A DNA stretch of 37,359 nt from CAYOPZ01 sp964406005 (GTDB taxonomy: Bacteria > Bacteroidota > Bacteroidia > Bacteroidales > SM23-62): the NCBI GenBank assembly GCA_964406005.1, contig CAYOPZ010000029.1, forward strand, positions 1-37,359. Reading direction: 5' to 3'. Position numbers and translations under genes: made by a program. The notes under the pieces are model-generated. The model saw nothing but the letters and a program-made list of their open reading frames with translations. It was not told the origin of the DNA and did no database searches. Positions 1 through 7,748 of the stretch are shown piece after piece; the first letter of the stretch is position 1, and each line of letters begins with the position of its first letter.

Positions 1-9
1 AGGTAAAAG

Positions 10-82
10 TGAATCAGCTGGGTCTCGAACCCAGGACCCCATCCTTAAAAGGGATGTGCTCTACCAACTGAGCTACTGATTC
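10..82 (-). tRNA. tRNA-Lys (anticodon TTT)
   Basis: Read on the minus strand this is a full 73-nt cloverleaf. The acceptor stem GAATCAG pairs with CTGATTC. The D arm contains AGTTGGTA. The anticodon stem is CATCC/GGATG around the loop CTTTTAA, which gives anticodon TTT (lysine). The T arm is CTGGG/CCCAG around TTCGAGA, and the discriminator base is A. The 3' CCA is not encoded. It lies 14 nt or more downstream of a Bacteroidota-type promoter on the same strand. Confidence 0.97.
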
Positions 83-102
83 GACCGTTTAAATTCGGCT
101 TG

Positions 103-133
103 CAAATTTATAACCTATTCTCTGTTTTCCAAA
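103..133 (-). promoter_or_regulatory. Promoter of tRNA-Lys
   Basis: On the minus strand TTTG (133-130) is followed by a 19-nt spacer and TAAATTTG (110-103). This matches the Bacteroidota primary-sigma consensus, -33 TTTG and -7 TAnnTTTG, exactly. The mature tRNA 5' end is 20 nt beyond the -7 box, so a short 5' leader is expected. Confidence 0.8.
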
Positions 134-236
134 AGAAATTCTTAAGATTTTGATCCGCGTCCACGGGCTTTGCAAGCCTGTCCGTACATGATGAAAATCC
201 GGGTTGTTCATAATTCCGAAATGATTATTTTTGGGC

Positions 237-656
237 ATGCACTTGACGTTTGAAACGAAGATCAGGGTACGGTATGCCGAGGCGGACAGAATGGGTTATG
301 TTTACTATGGCAATTATGCAACGTACTTTGAAGCCGCCCGTACGGAAATGCTCAGGTCGCTGGGATTCACCTACAGGGAATGGGAGGACAGCGGGCTGAT
401 ACTCCCGGTCAGGGAAATGAACATCCGCTATCTTGCCCCGGCTTATTATGATGACCTGTTGACCGTGCATACGCTGATCAATGAACGTCCTGCCGCCCGC
501 ATCACTTTCCATCACGAAATCCTAAATGATAAAAAAGGAAAAGTGTGCACCGGACAGATCGTTCTGGTTTTTGTTGACAGAAAGACCATGCGTCCGACCC
601 GTGCTCCGGAGGCATTCCTCAGGGCAATGGATAAGGCTTCCGGGACCGGATTGTAA
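237..656 (+). CDS. Acyl-CoA thioesterase, YbgC/FadM-like hotdog fold
   Basis: A 139-residue single-domain protein of the 4-hydroxybenzoyl-CoA thioesterase/YbgC family, expected to hydrolyse acyl-CoA thioesters in the cytoplasm. The family's N-terminal signature is visible: R-Y-A-E-A-D17-R-M-G followed by Y-Y-G-N-Y and Y-F-E-A-A-R. Asp17 is the likely catalytic acidic residue. Length is normal for the family. I chose the ATG at 237; a TTG two codons upstream is open but less likely. It lies alone between the divergent tRNA-Lys and the DUF4252/sigma operon, so the context does not reveal the substrate. The family is clear; the acyl specificity is unknown. Confidence 0.88.
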   Translation: MHLTFETKIRVRYAEADRMGYVYYGNYATYFEAARTEMLRSLGFTYREWEDSGLILPVREMNIRYLAPAYYDDLLTVHTLINERPAARITFHHEILNDKKGKVCTGQIVLVFVDRKTMRPTRAPEAFLRAMDKASGTGL

Positions 657-720
657 TGATTTTGCTTTCAGATCGTCATTTATCCGGACAGTATTTAATT
701 ATTTACTTAAAACAGGAAAA

Positions 721-1254
721 ATGAAAAAGATTGGATTGCTTCTTTCAATCATGTTGTTGCCTGCCCTGGCAATTGCACAGAAAAGCCCCATTGACAAATT
801 GTTTGACAAGTATTACGGAAAGGAAGGATTTACAACTGTTCTGGTGAACCGGGAAATGTTCGAGGTGGTTTCACATATGGAAAAGGAACAGGGAGAGGTG
901 AATTTAAATATGGGAAATGAAAAAGGTAACCTTAATAAACTGTTGGGGAATGTCAACAGGGTCAGGGTGATCGCCCAGGAAGATGATAATGATCGGGCAG
1001 GGGATGTGAATTTCATGGAAGAACTGAAGGGCATGGATTTCGATGCCTACAAGGAACTGGTGGTCGTTAAGGAAGCAGACCAGGAAGTACGCGTTTTGGC
1101 CAAGGAAGAAGGCGGTAAGCTTGCGGAACTGCTTGTCCTTGTCGGAGGCGAAGACAATGTCATGGTTTGCATAGAGGGATCATTCACCATGGAAGACCTG
1201 GAATCTTTGTCCGAACTGGATGGGCTGGATACGCTCGGTGAAATCCTGGATTGA
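721..1254 (+). CDS. DUF4252 domain protein (exported)
   Basis: A 177-residue protein with a clear signal peptide (Met-Lys-Lys, hydrophobic core, likely cleavage before Gln20) and a mature domain of the DUF4252 type. It starts with a D-K-L-F-D-K-Y-Y-G-K-E-G-F-T-T-V block and is rich in acidic residues. Function is unknown; members are small exported Bacteroidota proteins often found beside ECF sigma factors. The frame is open further upstream, but the signal peptide fixes the ATG at 721. It is the first of four genes in one direction: DUF4252, ECF sigma, anti-sigma-like, DUF4252. The copy at 2417 shares the same opening block and the later A-(K/R)-E-E-G-G-K motif, so the two are paralogues. 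Confidence 0.85.
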   Translation: MKKIGLLLSIMLLPALAIAQKSPIDKLFDKYYGKEGFTTVLVNREMFEVVSHMEKEQGEVNLNMGNEKGNLNKLLGNVNRVRVIAQEDDNDRAGDVNFMEELKGMDFDAYKELVVVKEADQEVRVLAKEEGGKLAELLVLVGGEDNVMVCIEGSFTMEDLESLSELDGLDTLGEILD

Positions 1255-1323
1255 GACAGGGATGCATGCTGCCCCTGAAAACAAAAGTTGATACCTTTGG
1301 TATATCCATGATCAAACGGCTGC

Positions 1324-1839
1324 ATGAACAAACGGGAATTCGAGGAAAGGGTAATTCCGGTAAGCAGCAGGATCTTCAGGTTTGCACGACGGATCCTGAT
1401 GAATGCCCAGGATGCGGAGGATGTGACACAGGAAATATACCTGAAACTGTGGGATAACCGGGCTCAACTGGAAGCCATAAAGAGTATCGAGGCTTATACA
1501 TTCAGGATGACCAGGAACCTGTGCCTTGATAAACTGAGACGGCTGAAACCGGAATATTATGATGACCGTGAGGAAAGTGCATACCGGTACAACAAGCCGG
1601 ATACGGCCCCGGATCCGGGCGCAAACCTCGAAGGGAAGGATACCATGGAAAAAATCAATCACATCATCGGGCAACTGCCGGAACAGCAGCGTACCCTCCT
1701 GCAATTGAGAGACATCGAGGGACTTGAATACGAAGAGATCTCCGATATCACGGGAATGGAAATAAATGCCATCAGGGTGGGGATTTCCCGGGCCCGCAGC
1801 AAAGTCAGAGAAAGCATCCAAAAAGCACAGATCATATGA
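1324..1839 (+). CDS. RNA polymerase sigma factor, ECF (sigma-70) family
   Basis: A 171-residue ECF sigma factor with regions 2 and 4. Region 2 covers about residues 10-80, with D-A-E-D-V-T-Q-E-I-Y-L-K-L-W and the region 2.4-like A-Y-T-F-R-M-T-R-N-L-C-L-D-K-L-R-R. A linker follows, then region 4 at about 113-165 with L-P-E-Q-Q-R-T-L-L-Q-L-R and the helix-turn-helix E-I-S-D-I-T-G-M-E-I-N-A-I-R-V-G-I-S-R-A-R. Length is typical. Its stop overlaps the start of the downstream membrane protein by 4 nt (ATGA), a translational coupling usual for sigma/anti-sigma pairs. It probably drives transcription of a small regulon that may include the flanking DUF4252 genes. The inducing signal cannot be read from the sequence. 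Confidence 0.93.
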   Translation: MNKREFEERVIPVSSRIFRFARRILMNAQDAEDVTQEIYLKLWDNRAQLEAIKSIEAYTFRMTRNLCLDKLRRLKPEYYDDREESAYRYNKPDTAPDPGANLEGKDTMEKINHIIGQLPEQQRTLLQLRDIEGLEYEEISDITGMEINAIRVGISRARSKVRESIQKAQII

Positions 1840-2408
1840 GAGAAATCAGGCATATAAAGAAACTGCTGGAAGAATATTACAGGGGAAATACCAGCACCCG
1901 GGATGAAGAAGAGATCATGGAATTCTTCCGGTCGGAACACATTCCGGATGAACTGGCATCGGATGCCGCATTGTTCGGATTTTTCAGGGAGGAGCGTTCC
2001 TTTCAGGGAAATGAAAAGCTTGAGAAAAGGATCGCCGAGGCGATCGTCTCACATGGGGCGGAACGGAGTTCTGTCTTTTCAAGATGGAAATATTACTGGA
2101 TCAGCGGGGCAGCAGCAGCCATACTTATTCTTATGGCTGTATTCGCCGACCTGAAGTTGCGTAATAACAGCCCCTATGCCGTGAAAGAGGATACCTACGA
2201 GGATCCATACCTTGCTTACGCTGAGGCAAGGAGGGTTATCTATTTTGTTTCGGAAAAAATGAACGAAGGCACGGAATCATTAAAAAATCTGGAGAAGATA
2301 GATGCCGGTTATAAATATTCCCGGCCCGTGTTTTCATTCGTTCCGGGTGTACAAAAGCTGGAATATCTCAATACCATTGATGAAACCAAAAAATTATTAT
2401 CAAAATAA
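1836..2408 (+). CDS. Predicted membrane anti-sigma-like protein
   Basis: A 190-residue protein with a charged cytoplasmic-type N-terminal domain of about 85 residues (L-L-E-E-Y-Y-R-G-N-T-S-T-R-D-E-E-E), one transmembrane helix at about 86-105, and a C-terminal domain of about 85 residues that would lie outside the membrane. This topology and the 4-nt overlap with the ECF sigma gene suggest a membrane-anchored anti-sigma factor. No zinc-binding H-x3-C-x2-C motif is visible, so it would be of the non-zinc type. The DUF4252 gene begins 8 nt after its stop. The role is inferred from position and topology; I recognise no named domain. Confidence 0.72.
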   Translation: MREIRHIKKLLEEYYRGNTSTRDEEEIMEFFRSEHIPDELASDAALFGFFREERSFQGNEKLEKRIAEAIVSHGAERSSVFSRWKYYWISGAAAAILILMAVFADLKLRNNSPYAVKEDTYEDPYLAYAEARRVIYFVSEKMNEGTESLKNLEKIDAGYKYSRPVFSFVPGVQKLEYLNTIDETKKLLSK

Positions 2409-2416
2409 TCGACATT

Positions 2417-2959
2417 ATGAGAAAAATAGTTTTTATCATCGGTTTTGCCGTATTGTCCGCTGCCGTCATGGCGCAGAACAGGGTTGTCGACCGGGTCTTT
2501 GACAAGTACGCGGGTAAGGAAGGAGTTACCACAGTATACATATCAAAGTATATGTTCAGCATGTTTTCACAACTGAACGATACAGGGGATGAAGATGAAG
2601 CCGAGGAAATGCAGAAAGTATTCAGCAAACTTGACGGGATAAAAATTCTTGCGGTCGAAGACAGGGATGCGATCGGAAAAGATATGAATTTCTATGATGA
2701 GATCATGAAAGATCTTGATCGCAGTAATTATGAAGAATTGATGACCGTCAAGAATTCCGAATCGGATGTGGTTTTTCTGGCCAGAGAGGAAGGGGGAAAG
2801 ATCGTGGAATTGCTGCTTATTGCGGGAGGAGACTCCGATAATGTCCTGATCTCGATAACGGGAGAAATAGACCTTAGTACGATAGGCAAGATCGCTCAAT
2901 CCATGGACATTGAAGGGATGGAAAATCTGGAGGATCTTGAGGAACGCGATGAGCAATAG
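2417..2959 (+). CDS. DUF4252 domain protein (exported), second copy
   Basis: A 180-residue protein with a signal peptide (cleavage near A-V-M-A/Q20) and the DUF4252 opening block V-F-D-K-Y-A-G-K-E-G-V-T-T-V. It is paralogous to the protein at 721: both carry A-(K/R)-E-E-G-G-K followed by a V-E/A-E-L-L-hydrophobic stretch and G-G-(D/E)-x-D-N-V. The C-terminal tail is strongly acidic. It is the last gene of the sigma/anti-sigma cluster and starts 8 nt after the anti-sigma-like gene, so it is very probably cotranscribed. No catalytic motif is visible. It could be an envelope sensor or structural factor connected to the sigma system, but that is inference. Confidence 0.85.
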   Translation: MRKIVFIIGFAVLSAAVMAQNRVVDRVFDKYAGKEGVTTVYISKYMFSMFSQLNDTGDEDEAEEMQKVFSKLDGIKILAVEDRDAIGKDMNFYDEIMKDLDRSNYEELMTVKNSESDVVFLAREEGGKIVELLLIAGGDSDNVLISITGEIDLSTIGKIAQSMDIEGMENLEDLEERDEQ

Positions 2960-2981
2960 AAGGGGAAACTGTTATATTATT

Positions 2982-4244
2982 TCAGCTCTCCGAAGTGCGT
3001 AATACAATTACGGTGATCTCGGGGGGTATGCCTATCCTGCCTGCATACCCTATGTATCCCAGACCGGGACTGACATGCAACTTCTGATTTCCCTGCCGGT
3101 ACAATCCGACCCAGCGGGGATATCTGATTTGTATGGGACTCCACCTGAAACGGGTTGTCCTAATGCCGAACTGGAAGCCGTGGGTGTGCCCGGAAAGGGT
3201 CAGCTGAATATCTGTCTTTCCTGCAACTTCCTCGTCCCAGTGCGAAGGATCATGAGACAGGAGTATCCTGAATTTTATACTTTCCGTGCCTTCCCGTGCT
3301 CTCTCCAGATCCCCGTATTGTTCGAAGGGAGGAAGGCCCCAGTTTTCCACACCGAGGATTGCAATCTCTTCCTGCCCGAGTGTGACCGTCTCAGAATCAT
3401 TTAACAGCAGACGGAATCCGGCCTGCTCGTATGTCATGATCAGCCGGGCCATGTTCTCCTGTCTGGATGCTTCATCAGGCCAGTCATAATACGCTCCGTA
3501 ATCATGGTTCCCGAGGACAGCGAATTTTCCGTGGCCGGATTTCATCTCGCTGATCAGTTCAATCCAGCCTTCTGTTTCAACGGCCAGGTTGTTTACAAGG
3601 TCTCCTGTGAACAGTATGAGATCCGCTTCCTCCCGGTTGATCATCCCGACCGCTTTCCTGATCTTGTTATGGTGACCGTCGAAACTGCCCAGGTGCAGGT
3701 CAGAGATGTGTATGAGCCTGAAACCGTCGAAAGCAGCCGGCAGATCGGGGAACGGAATGTCCATTCTCCTTACTCTGAAATTGAACCGCCCGAACAGCAT
3801 GCCTCCGAGGACGGCCAGGAAAGATATGCCGGCCAGGGGTAAAATGAACAGAGTGATTCCGTGCAGGAAAGTCCGGTTGTAGAAATCCGGAAAATTCCCG
3901 GGATCGCCGAAAGTCTGCATGATGATATAGACAAAGGATATGCTGATGTTTTCGATGATCACGAATATTACGTAGAGCAGCTTGGGAAAATATACGGCCA
4001 GGAACAATCCCGTAAAGGTGAAAAAACGGGGAGGAAGGCCGTGACTCCCTTCTGACTTGAACTTTCGAACAAACAAAAGCAGGCCCGAAATGAATCCACA
4101 GGGTATAATGCAGAAGGAAATGAGGGCCAGGGGTGTTTTCATTGCGGCAAAATCGAATACAAGACCCGAATAAGTGCATACATCCACCAGAAGGATGAAT
4201 GTTATAAAACCGAAAAGAAAAATACGTTGTGCCCTGGATCCCAT
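2982..4244 (-). CDS. Membrane-anchored calcineurin-like metallophosphoesterase
   Basis: A 420-residue protein. The first 150 residues hold about four hydrophobic membrane segments (roughly 8-28, 40-60, 75-105, 127-150). A calcineurin-type phosphoesterase domain follows with all metal-ligand motifs: D182-L-H, G-D (214-215), G-N-H-D (245-248), H331-D and G-H-T-H (352-355). This is the YkuE/YaeI-like arrangement, which acts on phosphoesters or phospholipid head groups at the membrane; the substrate here is unknown. I chose the ATG at 4244; a TTG at 4286 would add 14 residues. It is convergent with the DUF4252 operon, with only 22 nt between stop codons. Confidence 0.9.
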   Translation of the reverse strand: MGSRAQRIFLFGFITFILLVDVCTYSGLVFDFAAMKTPLALISFCIIPCGFISGLLLFVRKFKSEGSHGLPPRFFTFTGLFLAVYFPKLLYVIFVIIENISISFVYIIMQTFGDPGNFPDFYNRTFLHGITLFILPLAGISFLAVLGGMLFGRFNFRVRRMDIPFPDLPAAFDGFRLIHISDLHLGSFDGHHNKIRKAVGMINREEADLILFTGDLVNNLAVETEGWIELISEMKSGHGKFAVLGNHDYGAYYDWPDEASRQENMARLIMTYEQAGFRLLLNDSETVTLGQEEIAILGVENWGLPPFEQYGDLERAREGTESIKFRILLSHDPSHWDEEVAGKTDIQLTLSGHTHGFQFGIRTTRFRWSPIQIRYPRWVGLYRQGNQKLHVSPGLGYIGYAGRIGIPPEITVIVLRTSES

Positions 4245-4382
4245 CTTTAAAATAAAAGCTGCCTGCAAACCGTTCGAAAGGAACAAAGATATAATTATGT
4301 CAAAAGACGCAAATGCAGGTTTGTATATGCCGGATAATAATTTTAGATTAGGATTGTCATTTCTGATTAAACCCGATAAGAC

Positions 4383-4997
4383 ATGAAAAGCACAGTATTT
4401 TTATGCGCTGCGATACTCTTCTCAGACGGCCTCTTCGCCCAGATCGACCTGGGAGCAAAGGCGGGATTGAATATCTCCAATTTCAAATCAAGCGAAATCC
4501 TTACACAGGAATACAGCATCAATCCGGCAGCAACCGGTAGCCTGGGATACCATGCCGGGGCTTTCCTGAGGGTATCGCTTTTCGGAGTGTTCGTCCAGCC
4601 CGAACTGATATTCACTTCCATTTCAAGCGAATTCACGGTTGAAAATATTTCCACTGCTACTGAACAACTGGCCAAGCAAACCATCGGAAGGGTGGATGTA
4701 CCTGTACTGTTGGGTGCAAAACTCGGAAACCTGCGCATCGAACTGGGCCCGGTCGGAAGCGTAATCATATCTGATAAATCAGAATTGAAAAAAATCAGCG
4801 GCTACGAAGAAAAAATAAAATCCGCAACAGTGGGATATCAGCTGGGTGGTGGTTTCGATATATGGAGGTTTTCAATAGACTGCCGCTACGAGAGCAATCT
4901 TTCCAGGCTGGGGGACCATATTGATACCGGAAGCGGGCAGATAAAATTTGACAGCCGGGCAAAACAGTTGATTTTCAGCCTGGGCTTCATGTTCTGA
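4383..4997 (+). CDS. Outer-membrane beta-barrel protein, PorT-like
   Basis: A 204-residue protein with a signal peptide (cleavage near F-A/Q20) and a mature part of alternating amphipathic beta strands. The mature region opens with the A-K-A-G-L-N-I-S-N-F type motif of the PorT/outer-membrane barrel families, contains G-Y-Q-L-G-G-G-F-D-I near the C-terminus, and ends in a short aromatic strand F-S-L-G-F-M-F suited to the BAM machinery. Size fits an 8-strand barrel. No partner gene is adjacent, so any link to type IX secretion or to a transport role is speculative. Confidence 0.85.
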   Translation: MKSTVFLCAAILFSDGLFAQIDLGAKAGLNISNFKSSEILTQEYSINPAATGSLGYHAGAFLRVSLFGVFVQPELIFTSISSEFTVENISTATEQLAKQTIGRVDVPVLLGAKLGNLRIELGPVGSVIISDKSELKKISGYEEKIKSATVGYQLGGGFDIWRFSIDCRYESNLSRLGDHIDTGSGQIKFDSRAKQLIFSLGFMF

Positions 4998-5030
4998 AAG
5001 CATACTTCCCGCAAAAATACATTGATCAGT

Positions 5031-5978
5031 ATGGACCGGCAATTTCTGGTGGATGTCATGCAGGGGCTTTCATCCAGTCCGAAATTTCTTTCTTCAAAAT
5101 ACCTGTACGATAAGAACGGGGATCGTCTGTTCAGGGAAATCATGGATATGGAAGAGTATTACCTGACCCGTAGTGAACTGGAAATATTTACTTCCAACAA
5201 GGAAGCCATTCTGGAACATTTTTCAGGCAGCTGTGAAAGTTTCCGGATGGTTGAGTTCGGTCCGGGAGACGCCCGGAAAACAAAAGTCCTGATAGAACAC
5301 TTCCTCAAGAAGAACGTACTCTTTGAATACAATCCGATAGATATTTCAGGGAATGCGATCCGCATGTTGTCCGAAGATCTTGCGGGCACTTTTCCTGCCC
5401 TGCAAATGGCTCCGGTCAATCTGGAATATTTTGATGCCCTTGACCGGATCCGGAAAAAAGATGCCTGCAAAAAGGCGATCCTGTTCCTGGGGTCCAATAT
5501 CGGAAATTTTTCCAGCGATCAGGCCCTTGATTTTTTCAGCACCCTGGCCGGTAAAATGTCAGGGGAAGACCAGTTACTGATCGGATTTGACCTCAAAAAG
5601 GATCCCGCTGTGATTCTTGCCGCATATAACGACAGAAAAGGCATTACCCGTGATTTCAACCTGAACCTTTTGCACAGGATAAACAGGGAGCTCGGATCGG
5701 ATCTCAATCCGGATGATTTTTACCACTTCCCGGTATATGATCCCCTGGAAGGTGCTGCCAGGAGCTACCTTGTCAGCCGTTTGGCTCACCAGGTTACAAT
5801 CGGTTCAATCCCTCTGAAAATACGATTCGAAAAGGGAGAACCTGTTTTCATGGAGGTATCATGGAAATACAGCATGGGGGACATAAACGGATTCGCGGAG
5901 AAATCTGGATTCCGTGTTGTCGAGAACTTTTTCGATAAAAAAAGATACTTTGTCAACTCTCTGTGGGAACTCGGTTAG
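5031..5978 (+). CDS. egtD: L-histidine N(alpha)-methyltransferase, EgtD family
   Basis: A 315-residue SAM-dependent methyltransferase of the EgtD family, which trimethylates histidine to hercynine, the first step of ergothioneine synthesis. Family features visible are E-Y-Y-L-T-R (42-47), the SAM loop V-E-F-G-P-G-D-A-R-K-T (74-84), Y-N-P-I-D-I-S, F-L-G-S-N-I-G-N-F, the D-L-K-K-D-P block with N-L-N-L-L-x-R-I-N-R-E-L-G, and E275-V-S277-W-K-Y-S. The last matches the E/S pair that binds the histidine amino and imidazole groups in characterised EgtD. I chose the ATG at 5031; a TTG three codons upstream is also open. No EgtB-type sulfoxide synthase or EgtE-like lyase lies nearby, so the end product may be hercynine or the rest may be encoded elsewhere. 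Confidence 0.88.
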   Translation: MDRQFLVDVMQGLSSSPKFLSSKYLYDKNGDRLFREIMDMEEYYLTRSELEIFTSNKEAILEHFSGSCESFRMVEFGPGDARKTKVLIEHFLKKNVLFEYNPIDISGNAIRMLSEDLAGTFPALQMAPVNLEYFDALDRIRKKDACKKAILFLGSNIGNFSSDQALDFFSTLAGKMSGEDQLLIGFDLKKDPAVILAAYNDRKGITRDFNLNLLHRINRELGSDLNPDDFYHFPVYDPLEGAARSYLVSRLAHQVTIGSIPLKIRFEKGEPVFMEVSWKYSMGDINGFAEKSGFRVVENFFDKKRYFVNSLWELG

Positions 5979-6050
5979 CATTGGAAAAACATTTGACTTT
6001 CCCTTCAGGAAATTGTAAATTATGGCGTCACGAAAACGGAGGATTCTGTC

Positions 6051-6464
6051 ATGCAAAAGTATTACATCTGTCCGGAATGCCGTTGCCATCTCAAGGTAGG
6101 GGAACAAATCATATTCACCGCAAGGAACACTAAGAATGAAAAGGGGCTGTTGCTCCTCCATCCTGAAATTGGTAATTATTCCAGTATCAAGCATCCTTCA
6201 TTTCATTATACCAGAGGTGAGCCGCTGGATTTTTGTTGTCCTTTATGCGGTGTTTCGCTTCAGTCCAAGTTTGACAAAAACCTGGCCCATGTGATCATGA
6301 TTGAAAAAAACAGGAAAGAATACGACATCTACTTTTCAAGGATAGCCGGAGAGAAAAGTACTTATAAGGTCAGGGGCAAAGAAGTTATGCAGGCAGGAGA
6401 GCATTCTCACAGATATACCTATTTCCAAATCCCCGAAAAGCTCAAAAAATATCTCGACACCTGA
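6051..6464 (+). CDS. Small four-cysteine zinc-ribbon-like protein, function unknown
   Basis: A 137-residue protein without signal peptide or membrane segment. Two C-P-x-C knuckles, C7-P-E-C10 and C63-P-L-C66, are separated by about 50 residues, suggesting one structural zinc site. The C-terminal half is basic (K-K-N-R-K-E-Y, K-S-T-Y-K-V-R-G-K). A clean Shine-Dalgarno GGAGG (6038-6042) sits 8 nt before the ATG, unusual in this window. It lies alone between egtD and the thioredoxin-like pair. I do not recognise a named family; nucleic-acid or redox-partner binding are possible but unsupported. Confidence 0.75.
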   Translation: MQKYYICPECRCHLKVGEQIIFTARNTKNEKGLLLLHPEIGNYSSIKHPSFHYTRGEPLDFCCPLCGVSLQSKFDKNLAHVIMIEKNRKEYDIYFSRIAGEKSTYKVRGKEVMQAGEHSHRYTYFQIPEKLKKYLDT

Positions 6465-6559
6465 GCAGACCCTGATTTCAGACAAGGACCCTGGAAGCAG
6501 GCTGGCAGGAATTTTGTTAAAGCCTTGTTAAAAAGATTATAGGGTCTTAATATTCGTTT

Positions 6560-6567
6560 TATATTTG
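6560..6567 (+). promoter_or_regulatory. -7 box upstream of the tlpA-like gene
   Basis: TATATTTG matches TAnnTTTG exactly and lies 25 nt before the ATG at 6593. No TTTG/TTG is present at the expected 19-20 nt upstream, so only the -7 element is supported. Confidence 0.5.
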
Positions 6568-6592
6568 TTTTTACGAAAATGCAAATCGTATA

Positions 6593-7081
6593 ATGAGGTT
6601 CGGAATCGTCACTTCAACAGGTTTAGTTATTATTTGGTTACTAAGTTCTTTTACTTATAAGCATCAGCCAAGGGTGCTTTCTTTCAATGATTTCGAACCT
6701 CATTTACATTATTCAAATGATACTCTCTATCTGGTAAATTTCTGGGCTACGTGGTGCACACCCTGTGTGGATGAACTTCCGGCTTTTGAAAAAATCGGGG
6801 AGGAATATCAGGATCAGAAAGTAAAAGTCCTGCTGGTAAGCCTCGATTACCCGGATCAGATTGAGACAAGACTGATACCATTCATTGAAAAGCACGATCT
6901 CAGGTCCGAAGTGCTTGTTCTGAATGATCCGGATGCAAATTCGTGGATAGACAAGGTATCCCCGGAATGGTCCGGTGCAATACCCGCAACATTGATATAC
7001 AACAGCGACAGCAGGAATTTTCACGAAGGATCTTTTACATACGATGAATTAAAGGAAATTGTTGAACCAAAAATCAAATAA
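6593..7081 (+). CDS. TlpA-like exported thioredoxin-fold protein
   Basis: A 162-residue thioredoxin-fold protein with an N-terminal membrane anchor or signal (about residues 5-20) and the active site W54-C55-T-P-C58 in the context V-N-F-W-A-T-W-C-T-P-C-x-x-E-L-P, the TlpA/ResA signature. These proteins reduce disulfides outside the cytoplasm, for instance in cytochrome c maturation or repair of oxidised thiols. The cis-proline region is visible (G-A-I-P-A-T-L-I-Y). The redoxin gene begins 3 nt after its stop, so the two are an operon. The msrB gene nearby on the other strand suggests a shared redox role. Confidence 0.9.
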   Translation: MRFGIVTSTGLVIIWLLSSFTYKHQPRVLSFNDFEPHLHYSNDTLYLVNFWATWCTPCVDELPAFEKIGEEYQDQKVKVLLVSLDYPDQIETRLIPFIEKHDLRSEVLVLNDPDANSWIDKVSPEWSGAIPATLIYNSDSRNFHEGSFTYDELKEIVEPKIK

Positions 7082-7084
7082 ATC

Positions 7085-7684
7085 ATGAAAAGAACATTTT
7101 TATTATTCGTTACGGCAATTATGGCAGCTTCCGTTTCCTTTGCTGCTGGTTATAAAGTAGGCGATAAAGCCAAAGATTTTAAACTTCTGAATCTGGATGG
7201 AAAGTACCAGACGCTTAGTGAATTGACCGGGGAGAAAGGAATGATACTGGTATTTACATGCAATACATGTCCGGTGGCACAGGCTTATCAGGACAGGATC
7301 ATCGCGATCGACAAGAAATACAGGTCCAAAGGTTACCCGGTGGTCGCCGTCAATCCGAATGATACCGACATCAAACCCGGAGACAATCTTGAAAGTATGG
7401 TACAGAGAGCATCGGAAAAGGGCTTTACCTTCCCATATCTGAAAGATGTCACACAGGAGGCATACAGGGAATACGGTGCCACCGTTACTCCTCATGTATT
7501 TGTCCTGACCAGGGAAGCCGGAGATTTTGTTGTTTCCTATATCGGGGCCATTGACGACAACACCAACAACCCTTCGGCTGTCAAAACCCCGTATCTGGCA
7601 AACGCTCTCGATGCACTGCTTGCCGGAAACGAACCCAATCCAAGCTTTACAAAGGCCATTGGATGTTCCATCAAAGCTAAATAA
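7085..7684 (+). CDS. Exported redoxin/peroxiredoxin-like thioredoxin-family protein
   Basis: A 199-residue protein with a signal peptide (cleavage near F-A-A-G, residues 19-22) and an AhpC/TSA-like thioredoxin fold. The redox motif is C59-N-T-C62 in V-F-T-C-N-T-C-P-V-A-Q-A-Y, which fits the peroxiredoxin-like 'thioredoxin family' proteins with C-x-x-C rather than classic one-cysteine peroxiredoxins. A V-T-P-H-V-F-V-L segment supplies the cis-proline. It starts 3 nt after the tlpA-like gene and is followed by a strong terminator. It is probably a periplasmic thiol oxidoreductase; peroxidase activity cannot be decided from sequence. Confidence 0.88.
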   Translation: MKRTFLLFVTAIMAASVSFAAGYKVGDKAKDFKLLNLDGKYQTLSELTGEKGMILVFTCNTCPVAQAYQDRIIAIDKKYRSKGYPVVAVNPNDTDIKPGDNLESMVQRASEKGFTFPYLKDVTQEAYREYGATVTPHVFVLTREAGDFVVSYIGAIDDNTNNPSAVKTPYLANALDALLAGNEPNPSFTKAIGCSIKAK

Positions 7685-7710
7685 AATACAAAGACATAAG
7701 GTTTAGGGGT

Positions 7711-7748
7711 ACCGGGGTGTTCGCGAAAGCGGCACCCCGGTTTTTTTT
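7711..7748 (+). terminator. Rho-independent terminator after the redoxin gene
   Basis: The arms ACCGGGGTG and CACCCCGGT form a GC-rich stem (7711-7741) around a short loop and are followed directly by a run of T (7741-7748). It serves the plus-strand tlpA-like/redoxin operon; msrB converges on it from the other side. Confidence 0.9.
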
